Of a stretch of 64,000 bases of DNA, positions 48,781 through 56,386 are shown one piece after another (position 1 is the first letter of the stretch; every line of letters begins with the position of its first letter). This DNA comes from a virus, in the IMG/VR virus record IMGVR_UViG_3300009151_000035, positions 62,001 through 126,000 of that record, one strand, 5' to 3'. The position numbers and the translations under genes were made by a program. The notes beneath the pieces were generated by a model. It ran no database searches. It had not been told where the DNA came from and saw only the letters and a program-made list of their open reading frames with translations.

Positions 48781-49833
48781 ATGGGCAAACCATTTGATGT
48801 AAGCAAGTTCCGCAAGGAAATCACCAAAAGCATTGACGGACTTTCAATCGGCTTTAATGATCCAACAGACTGGATCTCCACAGGCAACTATGCCCTGAAC
48901 TACTTGATCTCAGGCGACTTCAATCGTGGCATTCCACTGGGCAAAGTCACTGTATTTGCCGGAGATTCAGGTGCGGGTAAAAGTTATATCTGCTCAGGTA
49001 ATATTGTGAAGAACGCACAAGAGCAAGGTATCTTTGTGGTGCTGATTGACAGTGAAAACGCACTGGACGAAGACTGGCTCAAGGCACTTGGTGTGGATAC
49101 AAGTGACAGCAAATTGCTAAAATTGAGCATGGCCATGATTGATGATGTGGCAAAGACTATCTCCACATTCATGAGTGACTACAAGGCCTTGCCAGATGGC
49201 GAGCGTCCCAAGGTTATGTTTGTGATTGACTCGTTGGGCATGTTGCTCACCCCCACAGACGTGAACCAATTTGATGCAGGCGAAATGAAGGGTGATCTAG
49301 GCCGTAAGCCCAAAGCTCTCACCGCCTTGGTGCGCAACTGTGTGAATATGTTTGGTTCATACAATGTGGGTTTGGTTTGTACCAACCACACATACGCAAG
49401 CCAGGATATGTTTGACCCAGATGATAAGATCTCAGGCGGTCAAGGTTTCATTTACGCCAGCTCAATTGTTGTGGCTATGAAGAAGATGAAGCTGAAAGAG
49501 GACGAGGACGGCAACAAGATCACTGACGTGATGGGCATACGTGCTGGTTGCAAGGTCATGAAAACACGCTATGCCAAACCGTTTGAAGGTGTGCAAGTAA
49601 AGATCCCCTACACAACAGGCATGAGTCCGTACTCGGGACTTACTGACTTGATTGAGAAAAAAGGCCTGCTCAAGAAAGAAGGCAACAGCTTGGTATTCAC
49701 CACAACCGAAGGCGAAATTATCAAGAAGTTCCGCAAAGGATGGGAACGTAACGATGACAACTGCCTTGATACCGTAATGAAAGATTTTGCAAATATCAAG
49801 GAAGAAACAGTGTCAGACGCTGTTGAAGAATAA
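48781..49833 (+). CDS. uvsX: RecA-like recombinase UvsX
   Basis: A 350-residue protein. The Walker A motif GDSGAGKS is at 61-68 within LGKVTVFAGDSGAGKSYICS. Then VVLIDSENALDEDWLKALGV, Walker B VMFVIDSLGMLLTPTDVNQF, GLVCTNHTYASQDMF and the loop 2 ISGGQGFIYASSIVVAMKK follow. This matches T4 UvsX (391 aa), which drives strand exchange for recombination-dependent replication with gp32 and UvsY. The acidic C-terminal tail is short. AAGGA precedes the ATG. It is separated from UvsY by one radical SAM gene and a small acidic gene. Confidence 0.95.
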   Translation: MGKPFDVSKFRKEITKSIDGLSIGFNDPTDWISTGNYALNYLISGDFNRGIPLGKVTVFAGDSGAGKSYICSGNIVKNAQEQGIFVVLIDSENALDEDWLKALGVDTSDSKLLKLSMAMIDDVAKTISTFMSDYKALPDGERPKVMFVIDSLGMLLTPTDVNQFDAGEMKGDLGRKPKALTALVRNCVNMFGSYNVGLVCTNHTYASQDMFDPDDKISGGQGFIYASSIVVAMKKMKLKEDEDGNKITDVMGIRAGCKVMKTRYAKPFEGVQVKIPYTTGMSPYSGLTDLIEKKGLLKKEGNSLVFTTTEGEIIKKFRKGWERNDDNCLDTVMKDFANIKEETVSDAVEE

Positions 49834-50931
49834 TTGACTTATTGCTCTCAAAAGTTTTGGTGGCTTACGGTAGAACCCGAACGCCGCACAGTTGCCAGTT
49901 GCTGTGCAGCTACTCCGCAACGAGTAGATTCTACAACAACAGATTTGTTTAATATTGTTGAGTTTCAGCAAGACAGGCAAAACATGCTTGAGGGCAATCA
50001 AGTCAGCAGTTGCGAGGCAACTTGTTGGCAACCAGAAAGGCAAGGAAGACTTAGTAGACGATTGGTAATGCACAGTGATCAAGTAACGCATACTAATATT
50101 GAATGCATGCCAACTACATTGCATATTGTTCTTGGTAGTGATTGTAATCTAACTTGCAGTTATTGTTGTAAACAGTATAGCACTGCTTGGTTGAGAGATA
50201 TTGAAAATAATGGCGTATATTTTGATCAAGAAAGATTTCGAGTAAACATCAGTGACAAGGTTGTATCTAAATTAGGACAAAAAGCCATCAAAGGAAGTAA
50301 ATCCTATTTAGGCATTTTAGATTCTGTTATGCAATACAAACATGCAGACACTATTGAAATTACTGGCGGCGAACCTTTTTTATATAACGGGCTTGTTGAT
50401 ATTGTAAGTGGTTTTCGACGTTCAAATATTTTTACAGGACTGGGTGTTAGCCCGACAAGATTTCGAAGAATATTAGATCAGTTACCTCGCACAACCACGT
50501 TGACAGTGAGTGCAGAAAATATCGAAGCCTTGTATGAATTCAATCGGTATGGCAACTCATGGGATCAGTTCCAGGAAAATTTACAAACAATAAGAGAATT
50601 TGGATTTGACTATCAGTTTTGTAGTGTGATCAGCAACACCACCATTCAAGGATTCAGACAATTTTTAGATTGGTCCGGAGATCGCAAAATTATAATTAAC
50701 CCATGCAGTGATCCTGATTACCAAAGTGCATCAGTGCTAGATGACGAAACCAAAGAACTTGTAAATTCTTGTAAATATGACCGTTACGATGATATCGTAA
50801 CACAGTGTATAAACGCAGCTACCAATGATTACCAAGTCACTCAGTTTAAACAATATATAAAAGAATTTGCGAAAAGAAGAGCATTGTCATTTGATGCTTT
50901 TCCGCAAAGTTTTCAAAAGTGGATCAATTAG
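49834..50931 (+). CDS. Radical SAM protein with N-terminal Cys module (rSAM-6)
   Basis: A 365-residue protein. It starts with TTG immediately after the UvsX TAA, with no room for a Shine-Dalgarno, so reinitiation by ribosomes finishing UvsX is likely. C4, TVASCC (C23, C24) and the pair C60/C64 form the N-terminal module. CNLTCSYC is at C104, C108, C111; ITGGEPFLYNGLVDIVSGF and LTVSAENIEALYEFNRYGNS follow. The usual CxxPW of relatives is replaced by CSQKFWW. The C-terminal region is helical. It is the only cargo gene between UvsX and the UvsY block. Substrate unknown. Confidence 0.85.
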   Translation: MTYCSQKFWWLTVEPERRTVASCCAATPQRVDSTTTDLFNIVEFQQDRQNMLEGNQVSSCEATCWQPERQGRLSRRLVMHSDQVTHTNIECMPTTLHIVLGSDCNLTCSYCCKQYSTAWLRDIENNGVYFDQERFRVNISDKVVSKLGQKAIKGSKSYLGILDSVMQYKHADTIEITGGEPFLYNGLVDIVSGFRRSNIFTGLGVSPTRFRRILDQLPRTTTLTVSAENIEALYEFNRYGNSWDQFQENLQTIREFGFDYQFCSVISNTTIQGFRQFLDWSGDRKIIINPCSDPDYQSASVLDDETKELVNSCKYDRYDDIVTQCINAATNDYQVTQFKQYIKEFAKRRALSFDAFPQSFQKWIN

Positions 50932-50943
50932 TAAAGGAAAAAT

Positions 50944-51201
50944 ATGGAAACAATCGTAAGTGAAATCTGGAGCGAACTCAAGCGGTTTGTAAACACTGTT
51001 GATCGAGCCGAGGCGGCAGAGACTGTGGTGCAAATCTTAATGGACAATGATAGTGATGTAGAAGATATCCGCAACGCTTTCAAAGGTGATACTGATATCA
51101 AACGAGCACTCACAGCATATCTTGACAACGACAAAGACTATGCTGAAGACGAAGAAGATCCTGAAGAAGAGGATTACAACGAAGACGACTGGGAAAATTA
51201 A
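50944..51201 (+). CDS. Small acidic protein upstream of UvsY
   Basis: An 85-residue protein. METIVSEIWSELKRFVNTVD, RAEAAETVVQILMDNDSDVE and DIRNAFKGDTDIKRALTAYL form a helical domain, followed by a strongly acidic tail of about 25 residues (DEEDPEEEDYNEDDWEN). Proteins of this type sit beside UvsY in marine T4-like phages; I know no assigned function. The acidic tail suggests a DNA mimic or a protein-interaction tail. Shine-Dalgarno AAAGGA; the stop overlaps the UvsY ATG by one base. Confidence 0.68.
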   Translation: METIVSEIWSELKRFVNTVDRAEAAETVVQILMDNDSDVEDIRNAFKGDTDIKRALTAYLDNDKDYAEDEEDPEEEDYNEDDWEN

Positions 51202-51653
51202 TGTGGTATAGTCGAGTAGTGGCTGGGCTTGATGCTATTCCAGATTTTATAGCACACTACGAGCGTGAAATAACTGACGCTAAAAAAGACTGCCGCATTG
51301 CTGGCATTGTTGAAAAAAACATAACAGCACTCCCGGGTATTACTGAGTTTAGATACAACCAGCTTCAAGAGATTGAAGCTGTGTTGAACTATCTCAACAT
51401 CCAACTGCGCAAGATACGCAGAAAACACTTTCAAAAATACCTGGAAGGCTATGCCCGTGCGCTTACTTCACGAGATGCTGAAAAGTATGTGGATGGTGAG
51501 GACGAAGTGATTGACTACGAAACCATAATCAACGAAGTGGCATACTTGCGCAATCGTTGGTTGGGCATCATGAAGGGTCTGGATACCAAGCAGTGGCAAA
51601 TGGGTCACATTGTTCGTCTAAGAACTGCTGGCATGGAAGACATCCAGGTGTGA
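51201..51653 (+). CDS. uvsY: Recombination mediator UvsY
   Basis: A 150-residue protein matching T4 UvsY (137 aa) in size, helical content and landmark segments: FIAHYEREITDAKKDCRIAG, QLQEIEAVLNYLNIQLRKIR, RKHFQKYLEGYARALTSRDA, KYVDGEDEVIDYETIINEVA and YLRNRWLGIMKGLDTKQWQM. UvsY loads UvsX onto gp32-coated ssDNA. The VDGE...NEVA...R..W..I..GLD pattern is diagnostic for the family. Context with UvsX and gp32 in the same region agrees. Stop overlaps the next GTG start. Confidence 0.9.
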   Translation: MWYSRVVAGLDAIPDFIAHYEREITDAKKDCRIAGIVEKNITALPGITEFRYNQLQEIEAVLNYLNIQLRKIRRKHFQKYLEGYARALTSRDAEKYVDGEDEVIDYETIINEVAYLRNRWLGIMKGLDTKQWQMGHIVRLRTAGMEDIQV

Positions 51654-51853
51654 AACAAGACTATTTTGATTGGAAAAATCAACAGGCTGTAAACAATCAA
51701 GAACAACTTGAATTGCAATGGCAACAAGTTCGCAGCCAGTTGACTCTCGAAGAATTGGCCTGGCAAAATGATCTAGAAGAAATACAACTTGTATTGTTGA
51801 TTGTTCTAGTCGCAAGTTGGATTGCATACTGGTATTTTTCGGTACACTTGTAA
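51650..51853 (+). CDS. Small single-span membrane protein
   Basis: A 67-residue protein starting with GTG in a GTGA overlap with UvsY; the longer in-frame reading from 51557 lies inside UvsY and is not favoured. After a Gln/Asn-rich polar stretch (KQDYFDWKNQQAVNNQEQLE), the C-terminal VLLIVLVASWIAYWYFSVHL forms one hydrophobic segment. It is tail-anchored in appearance, with the N-terminus probably cytoplasmic. No family is recognised. Confidence 0.6.
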   Translation: MKQDYFDWKNQQAVNNQEQLELQWQQVRSQLTLEELAWQNDLEEIQLVLLIVLVASWIAYWYFSVHL

Positions 51854-51873
51854 TTACAGTGATACATAACAGT

Positions 51874-52635
51874 ATGAAAATTGCACTTGTCACCGGCGGC
51901 TTTGACCCGCTACACTCCGGGCACATTGCCTATTTCAAAGCAGCACGCACACTGGGCGACATGCTGATTGTGGGTCTCAATTCGGATGAATGGCTCACAC
52001 GCAAAAAAGGTCGGCCGTTTATGCCGTGGACAGAAAGATTGTGTGTGATAAACAATCTTGCCATGGTAGATGAAGTTTACACCTTTGATGATTCAGACGG
52101 TTCTGCATGTCATTTTATACAGCAGATTCGAGCACACTATCCTGATGCTGACCTTGTGTTTGCCAATGGCGGCGATCGTACACACACAAACATTCCAGAG
52201 ATGGATGTTAAAGATAGCAATTTAGAATTTGCATTTGGTGTAGGCGGATCCAACAAAACAAATTCAAGCTCGTGGATTTTGGAAGATTGGAAAAAGCCTC
52301 GGACTCAACGAGCTTGGGGGTATTATCGTGTGCTACACGAAGTCGGCGCCAACACCAAGCTGAAAGAACTCACAGTCACACCTAAAACTTGCCTGAGCAT
52401 GCAACGACATGACAAGCGAGCAGAGTTTTGGTTTGTGGCCGAAGGTGAAGCCACAGTATACACACTGGATTCTAGTACCGATAGAGATGTTAAAGACCAT
52501 CTTACTGTACATGAGTCATGTTGGATCAACCGTAACGAATGGCATCAACTGTGCAATGAAACTGATCGCCCACTTCGACTGATTGAAATACAGTTTGGCG
52601 AAGATTGTGTGGAAGAAGATATCGAACGCCTATGA
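51874..52635 (+). CDS. Nucleotidyltransferase-cupin fusion
   Basis: A 253-residue protein. Residues 1-140 are a cytidylyltransferase-type domain: LVTGGFDPLHSGHIAYFKAA with the HxGH motif at 14-17, IVGLNSDEWLTRKKGRPFMP, ERLCVINNLAMVDEV and a final NSSSW in place of the usual ISST. Such enzymes attach nucleotides to sugar phosphates or alcohols (RfaE/TagD-like). Residues ~146-250 are a cupin similar to the mannose-6-phosphate isomerase C-terminus: RAWGYYRVLHEVGANTKLKE, LSMQRHDKRAEFWFVAEGEA and INRNEWHQLCNETDRPLRLI. Together they suggest activated-sugar synthesis. ATG at 51874 is preferred over an upstream TTG. It opens the glycan island. Confidence 0.83.
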   Translation: MKIALVTGGFDPLHSGHIAYFKAARTLGDMLIVGLNSDEWLTRKKGRPFMPWTERLCVINNLAMVDEVYTFDDSDGSACHFIQQIRAHYPDADLVFANGGDRTHTNIPEMDVKDSNLEFAFGVGGSNKTNSSSWILEDWKKPRTQRAWGYYRVLHEVGANTKLKELTVTPKTCLSMQRHDKRAEFWFVAEGEATVYTLDSSTDRDVKDHLTVHESCWINRNEWHQLCNETDRPLRLIEIQFGEDCVEEDIERL

Positions 52636-53312
52636 AGCCAATTCCAATTTTCGTAGGGTATGATCCAAGAGAAGCCATTGCATATCATACCTGTGTAAAT
52701 TCAATCATACGCAACAGCAGTCAACCTGTGGCCATTGTGCCTGTGGCACTAAATTTGTTTCGAGACTACAGCGAAACACACACAGACGGAAGCAATCATT
52801 TTATCTACACACGATTCCTTGTGCCCCATCTCATGCAATACGAAGGCTGGGCAGTATTCATTGACGGCGATATGATTGTGCGTGGAGACATTGCAGAACT
52901 TTGGAACTTGAGGCAACTTGACAAAGATGTCATGGTAGTCAAACATAATTACAAAACCAGCCGGACCGAAAAGTACCTTGGCGCCAAAAACGAAGACTAT
53001 CCATGCAAGAACTGGTCAAGTGTTATACTGTGGAATTGCAACAGCCATCCCAATAGACGTCTCACACCAGAATTCGTGCAAAAGTCCACTGGCGCCGAAC
53101 TGCATAGATTCACATGGCTAAAGGACGAACGCATAGGCGAATTGCCTCCAGAATGGAATTGGTTGCCTGATGAATACGGGCCAAACCCCGCGGCCAAGCT
53201 CTTGCATTATACCTTGGGCACTCCATGCTTTCACGAGTTTGCTGATACACCACAAGGCAACGAGTGGCACCGGGAACGCATGCTTACAGAATATTGTCAA
53301 CAACGCATATGA
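52632..53312 (+). CDS. GT-A glycosyltransferase (GT8-like)
   Basis: A 226-residue protein. PIFVGYDPREAIAYHTCVNS at the N-terminus and WAVFIDGDMIVRGDIAELW with a DxD motif (D78, D80) place it among GT8-type glycosyltransferases that use a metal to bind the nucleotide sugar. SSVILWNCNSHPNRRLT and LPPEWNWLPDEYG, LLHYTLGTPCFHEF are typical of phage-encoded members. The start at 52632 overlaps the fusion gene stop (ATGA). It is the second gene in the glycan island, so it may use the sugar nucleotide made by the preceding gene; donor and acceptor are unknown. Confidence 0.8.
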   Translation: MKPIPIFVGYDPREAIAYHTCVNSIIRNSSQPVAIVPVALNLFRDYSETHTDGSNHFIYTRFLVPHLMQYEGWAVFIDGDMIVRGDIAELWNLRQLDKDVMVVKHNYKTSRTEKYLGAKNEDYPCKNWSSVILWNCNSHPNRRLTPEFVQKSTGAELHRFTWLKDERIGELPPEWNWLPDEYGPNPAAKLLHYTLGTPCFHEFADTPQGNEWHRERMLTEYCQQRI

Positions 53313-54070
53313 TTTTTTTAAGCAAAAATGGCAAGGATGAATACATTAACATGCTTGCGTATGGCTGTGGACAACAACCAGTCGCTGATTTTGATTATGA
53401 TGCCAGTGACCAACCTATAGTTTTGCGTGGTATCTTAAAACACAAAATAATGAAACGCTGTTGGCACGACAAGCGAGATTTTTATTACGTAGACACTGGA
53501 TACTTTGGCAACGGTCGATGGAAGCAATGGCATCGCATTGTAAAAAATAATTTGCAGTTGACAGAGATACAGAATAGCCCGGGAGACCGTTGGGAAAAAC
53601 ATGGACTCAAATTTCAACCATGGCGACAAGGCCGCAATATTGTGGTGGCTGCACCTGATGAGAAACCTTGTAAATTTTATGAGATAGATCTCAATACTTG
53701 GATAGAACAAACAGTTGCCATAATTCGACAACATACTGACAGACCAGTAGTAGTAAGACAACGATCTCCCAAACGCATAGACAGAATAACCACAGATACC
53801 CTAGCACAAGCTCTAACAGATGCACATGCCTTGGTCACATTCAATTCTAATGCTGCAACCGAAAGTATATTATTAGGAGTTCCTGTATTTACTCTTGCTC
53901 CTAACGCTGCTGGACCAGTTGGATTGCAAGATCTATCGCAAATTGAAAAGCCGTATTATCCCGATCAGGATAAATTACATGCATGGGCCTGTCATTTAGC
54001 TTATGGACAGTTTCATAACGACGAACTTAGTGACGGCACAGCCGCTAGAATATTATTTGAACATGACTAA
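53309..54070 (+). CDS. Capsule-biosynthesis-like glycosyltransferase-fold protein (paralogue 1)
   Basis: A 253-residue protein. EIDLNTWIEQTVAIIRQHTD, RPVVVRQR precedes ALTDAHALVTFNSNAATESI, LLGVPVFTLAPNAAG and DLSQIEKPYYPDQDKLHAWA. The final segment (FHNDELSDGTAARILFEHD) resembles the ends of the proteins at 54799 and 58022. The V-x-F/Y-N-S-x-x-x-x-E-x-x-x-x-G-x-P-V-F motif is found in capsule export and GT-B sugar-transfer proteins, where it contacts the nucleotide sugar (inference). ATG at 53309 overlaps the previous stop (ATGA). Confidence 0.6.
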   Translation: MIFLSKNGKDEYINMLAYGCGQQPVADFDYDASDQPIVLRGILKHKIMKRCWHDKRDFYYVDTGYFGNGRWKQWHRIVKNNLQLTEIQNSPGDRWEKHGLKFQPWRQGRNIVVAAPDEKPCKFYEIDLNTWIEQTVAIIRQHTDRPVVVRQRSPKRIDRITTDTLAQALTDAHALVTFNSNAATESILLGVPVFTLAPNAAGPVGLQDLSQIEKPYYPDQDKLHAWACHLAYGQFHNDELSDGTAARILFEHD

Positions 54071-54824
54071 ATTTGCAGTAGTTACCAGTATGGATCATGC
54101 ATATTATGAAAAATGCGGGCGTGCCTGCATCGAAAGTTTCAATCAGTATTGGCCCAACAGCATACCCTTGTATGTGTATGATGAAGGCATTCAAGATCGA
54201 CCTAAACATAAAACGGTACACTATCAACCCTGGACAGATCTTGGAAAAGACTATAAAGAGTTCATTGCAGGACCTTGGACCTCTAGAACTATCACTTTTG
54301 CTAAAAAAGCATTCAGTATCATGGCAGGTGCTCGGGATATAGATTGCGATAGGTTAATTTGGCTGGACGCTGATGTAGTTACACTACAAGAGATAAATCA
54401 ACATCTTTTGGATTTGATTTCTCCCCCAGAGATATTGAGCACACATTATGGTGTGATGCATCCTTGGCCCAGCGACACTGATCAAACTAGATTTAGTTTT
54501 AGTTGCGAAACTGGTTTTTTTATATTGAATCGCCGACATGCCATGTTTGAGACCATGATGAATCAATATCAAGATTGGTATGTGACCGGCAGAGGAAATG
54601 AGTTACGAAGATTTTATGATGGCGAAGTTTATGGAGCAGTAATCAAAGAAATGGAAAATCAAGGTGCTAGAGTTATGGAACTAAATCCGGAACAGCGACA
54701 CAGAACACCTATTCCTCGCAGTGTAATGGCTCCTTATATCATGCACTACAAGGCTGGAGCGAAAGAACCTTTTAACAGCGAAATGCTGTTACAGCATCAT
54801 GGCATCAGTAGCAGTATATCATAA
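54063..54824 (+). CDS. GT-A glycosyltransferase, related to the minus-strand gene at 57201
   Basis: A 253-residue protein. FAVVTSMDHAYYEKCGRACI, ESFNQYWPNSIPLYVYDEG, then RTITFAKKAFSIMAGARDID, RLIWLDADVVTLQE with a DxD motif (D102, D104). SFSCETGFFILNRRHAMFET and YDGEVYGAVIKEMENQGARV follow. Layout matches the protein at 57201-58010: FA.K.FSI, WLDAD, ETGF/ECGLY, W.DS.V. It overlaps the preceding gene by 8 bases. Likely transfers a sugar onto a glycan; donor and acceptor unknown. Confidence 0.75.
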   Translation: MTKFAVVTSMDHAYYEKCGRACIESFNQYWPNSIPLYVYDEGIQDRPKHKTVHYQPWTDLGKDYKEFIAGPWTSRTITFAKKAFSIMAGARDIDCDRLIWLDADVVTLQEINQHLLDLISPPEILSTHYGVMHPWPSDTDQTRFSFSCETGFFILNRRHAMFETMMNQYQDWYVTGRGNELRRFYDGEVYGAVIKEMENQGARVMELNPEQRHRTPIPRSVMAPYIMHYKAGAKEPFNSEMLLQHHGISSSIS

Positions 54825-55710
54825 GTCGGTTCCTTCAAGTAATAAAAATCTTGAGAAGCCTTTGATTTTGACCAACTTTTCTCAAGGTGTAAAAAGAACT
54901 GGCGATGTAGTAATTGATGTGCAAGGATATGAGTGTGTGTCAACAGATGTTGGCATGATACAAGGTTGGGTACACGCTCTAACAGATACTCCGCATTTGA
55001 AGTTGCGTCACTCAGCGATACTATCACATCGCAGCATTGTTGCAGCAGATAGCAATTTATTCTTGTACAAAAACAGTACCAACCCAGGAAATTATTTGCG
55101 ATACAGCTTCAATGGTATTTTTCCTAATTCTGGAATTTACTGTGATGATCAAGTTGATCCTGCAAGATGGCAGCAAATACAACGCAATCTCAATCTTGCT
55201 GTAAAAGACTATAGGAAATCAGGACAACACATTTTGCTATGCTTACAACGTAACGGTGGTTGGAGTATGGCCGGACTTGATGTAGTTGCGTGGACACTAG
55301 ATACTATTAACACTTTAAGAAAACATACTTCTAGACCAATTGTGATTCGTGCTCATCCGGGAGATAAGTCAAGTAAGAATTATGTAAAACAATTGCAGGG
55401 ACTTGTAAATGTAAATATCAGTGAACCGGGAAGAACCATTGAACAAGATTTAGTTGACTGTTGGGCAGTGATCAATTACAATTCCAGTTCCGTGGTTGGT
55501 GCTGCCATAGAAGGATATCCAGTATTTGTAACTGATCCTGTCCGTAGCCAATGCAAAGATATCGCCAACACTGATCTGGCCCAAATTGAAAATCCAGTAT
55601 TGTATGACAGACAGTCTTGGTTGGAACGCATATCCATGTTCCACTGGAATTTTCAAGAACTCAGCAATGGTGCATGTTGGACACACATGCGAAAATGGAT
55701 CAATAAGTAA
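54799..55710 (+). CDS. Capsule-biosynthesis-like protein (paralogue 2)
   Basis: A 303-residue protein, longest of the three paralogues. HILLCLQRNGGWSMAGLDVV, AWTLDTINTLRKHTSRPIVI and RAHPGDKSSKNYV are followed by DLVDCWAVINYNSSSVVGAA, IEGYPVFVTDPVRSQC and TDLAQIENPVLYDRQSWLER. The N-terminal ~140 residues have GWVHALTDTPHLKLRHSAIL and LRYSFNGIFPNSGIYCDD. The shared core N.NS...G.A.EG.PVFV and the DL.QIE.P motif tie it to the proteins at 53309 and 58022. It overlaps the preceding gene by 26 bases. Probably a GT-B-fold transferase. Confidence 0.62.
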   Translation: MASVAVYHKSVPSSNKNLEKPLILTNFSQGVKRTGDVVIDVQGYECVSTDVGMIQGWVHALTDTPHLKLRHSAILSHRSIVAADSNLFLYKNSTNPGNYLRYSFNGIFPNSGIYCDDQVDPARWQQIQRNLNLAVKDYRKSGQHILLCLQRNGGWSMAGLDVVAWTLDTINTLRKHTSRPIVIRAHPGDKSSKNYVKQLQGLVNVNISEPGRTIEQDLVDCWAVINYNSSSVVGAAIEGYPVFVTDPVRSQCKDIANTDLAQIENPVLYDRQSWLERISMFHWNFQELSNGACWTHMRKWINK

Positions 55711-55714
55711 CAAC

Positions 55715-56386
55715 ATGACACATATAATTAACGATTTACAATTTCCGTTTGAAGACTACTTTCAGAAACATTCTGGAAATATTTTATTATTTGGCAAAGC
55801 TTCTAGAGATGTGGCACTGACCCATGTTAAAAATTATCGCACAGTTGTGGACATTGGTGCTCACGTTGGTATCAGCGTTCATTGTTGGGCGCCACTGTTT
55901 GAACAAGTGATAGCATTTGAGCCAATGGTCGATCATTACGAGTGTCTGATGGAGAATACAAAGAAATTTTCAAATGTAACTGTACACAATTGTGCAATGT
56001 CAAATCAAAACGCCATGCTCAAAGGTGCGTATCGCACACTCAAGAATTCGGGTAGTTTTCAATTGGTAGACGACGAGTTTATTAGAACTAATCGTAAACA
56101 AACAACTATCTATAACATTCCTAGTCGCAGATTAGATGAGTTTGAATTAACTGATGTTGACCTTATTAAAGTGGATGTGGAGGGCTGGGAGTTTGAAGTA
56201 CTCAAAGGCGCCCAGGAAACAATAAGTCGTTGCCGTCCTACTTTAATGATCGAATTCACTGGCGGCGGTGCTCGTAAAAGCATGACCAGTTACAATGTTG
56301 ACGAATATCAAAAATTAATTGATGATCTTGGATACCATTCAGTAGCCAGTGTAGACGACGATACAATATACATTCCCAATGATTGA
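55715..56386 (+). CDS. FkbM-family methyltransferase
   Basis: A 223-residue protein. RTVVDIGAHVGISVHCWAPL gives SAM-binding motif I (VDIGAHVG, 45-52), VIAFEPMVDHYECLMENTKK motif II, TVHNCAMSNQN, and the FkbM hallmark DLIKVDVEGWEFEVLKGAQE with PTLMIEFTGGG. FkbM enzymes methylate hydroxyl groups of sugars or other natural-product scaffolds using SAM. ATG at 55715 is chosen; a longer in-frame reading overlaps the preceding gene. The stop overlaps the start of the GT17-like gene, placing sugar O-methylation in the same unit as glycosyl transfer. Confidence 0.88.
   Translation: MTHIINDLQFPFEDYFQKHSGNILLFGKASRDVALTHVKNYRTVVDIGAHVGISVHCWAPLFEQVIAFEPMVDHYECLMENTKKFSNVTVHNCAMSNQNAMLKGAYRTLKNSGSFQLVDDEFIRTNRKQTTIYNIPSRRLDEFELTDVDLIKVDVEGWEFEVLKGAQETISRCRPTLMIEFTGGGARKSMTSYNVDEYQKLIDDLGYHSVASVDDDTIYIPND

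Noticed and set aside
51557-51649. Upstream extension of the small membrane protein
   Set aside because: It lies wholly within UvsY in another frame; the GTG in the GTGA overlap is the simpler start.
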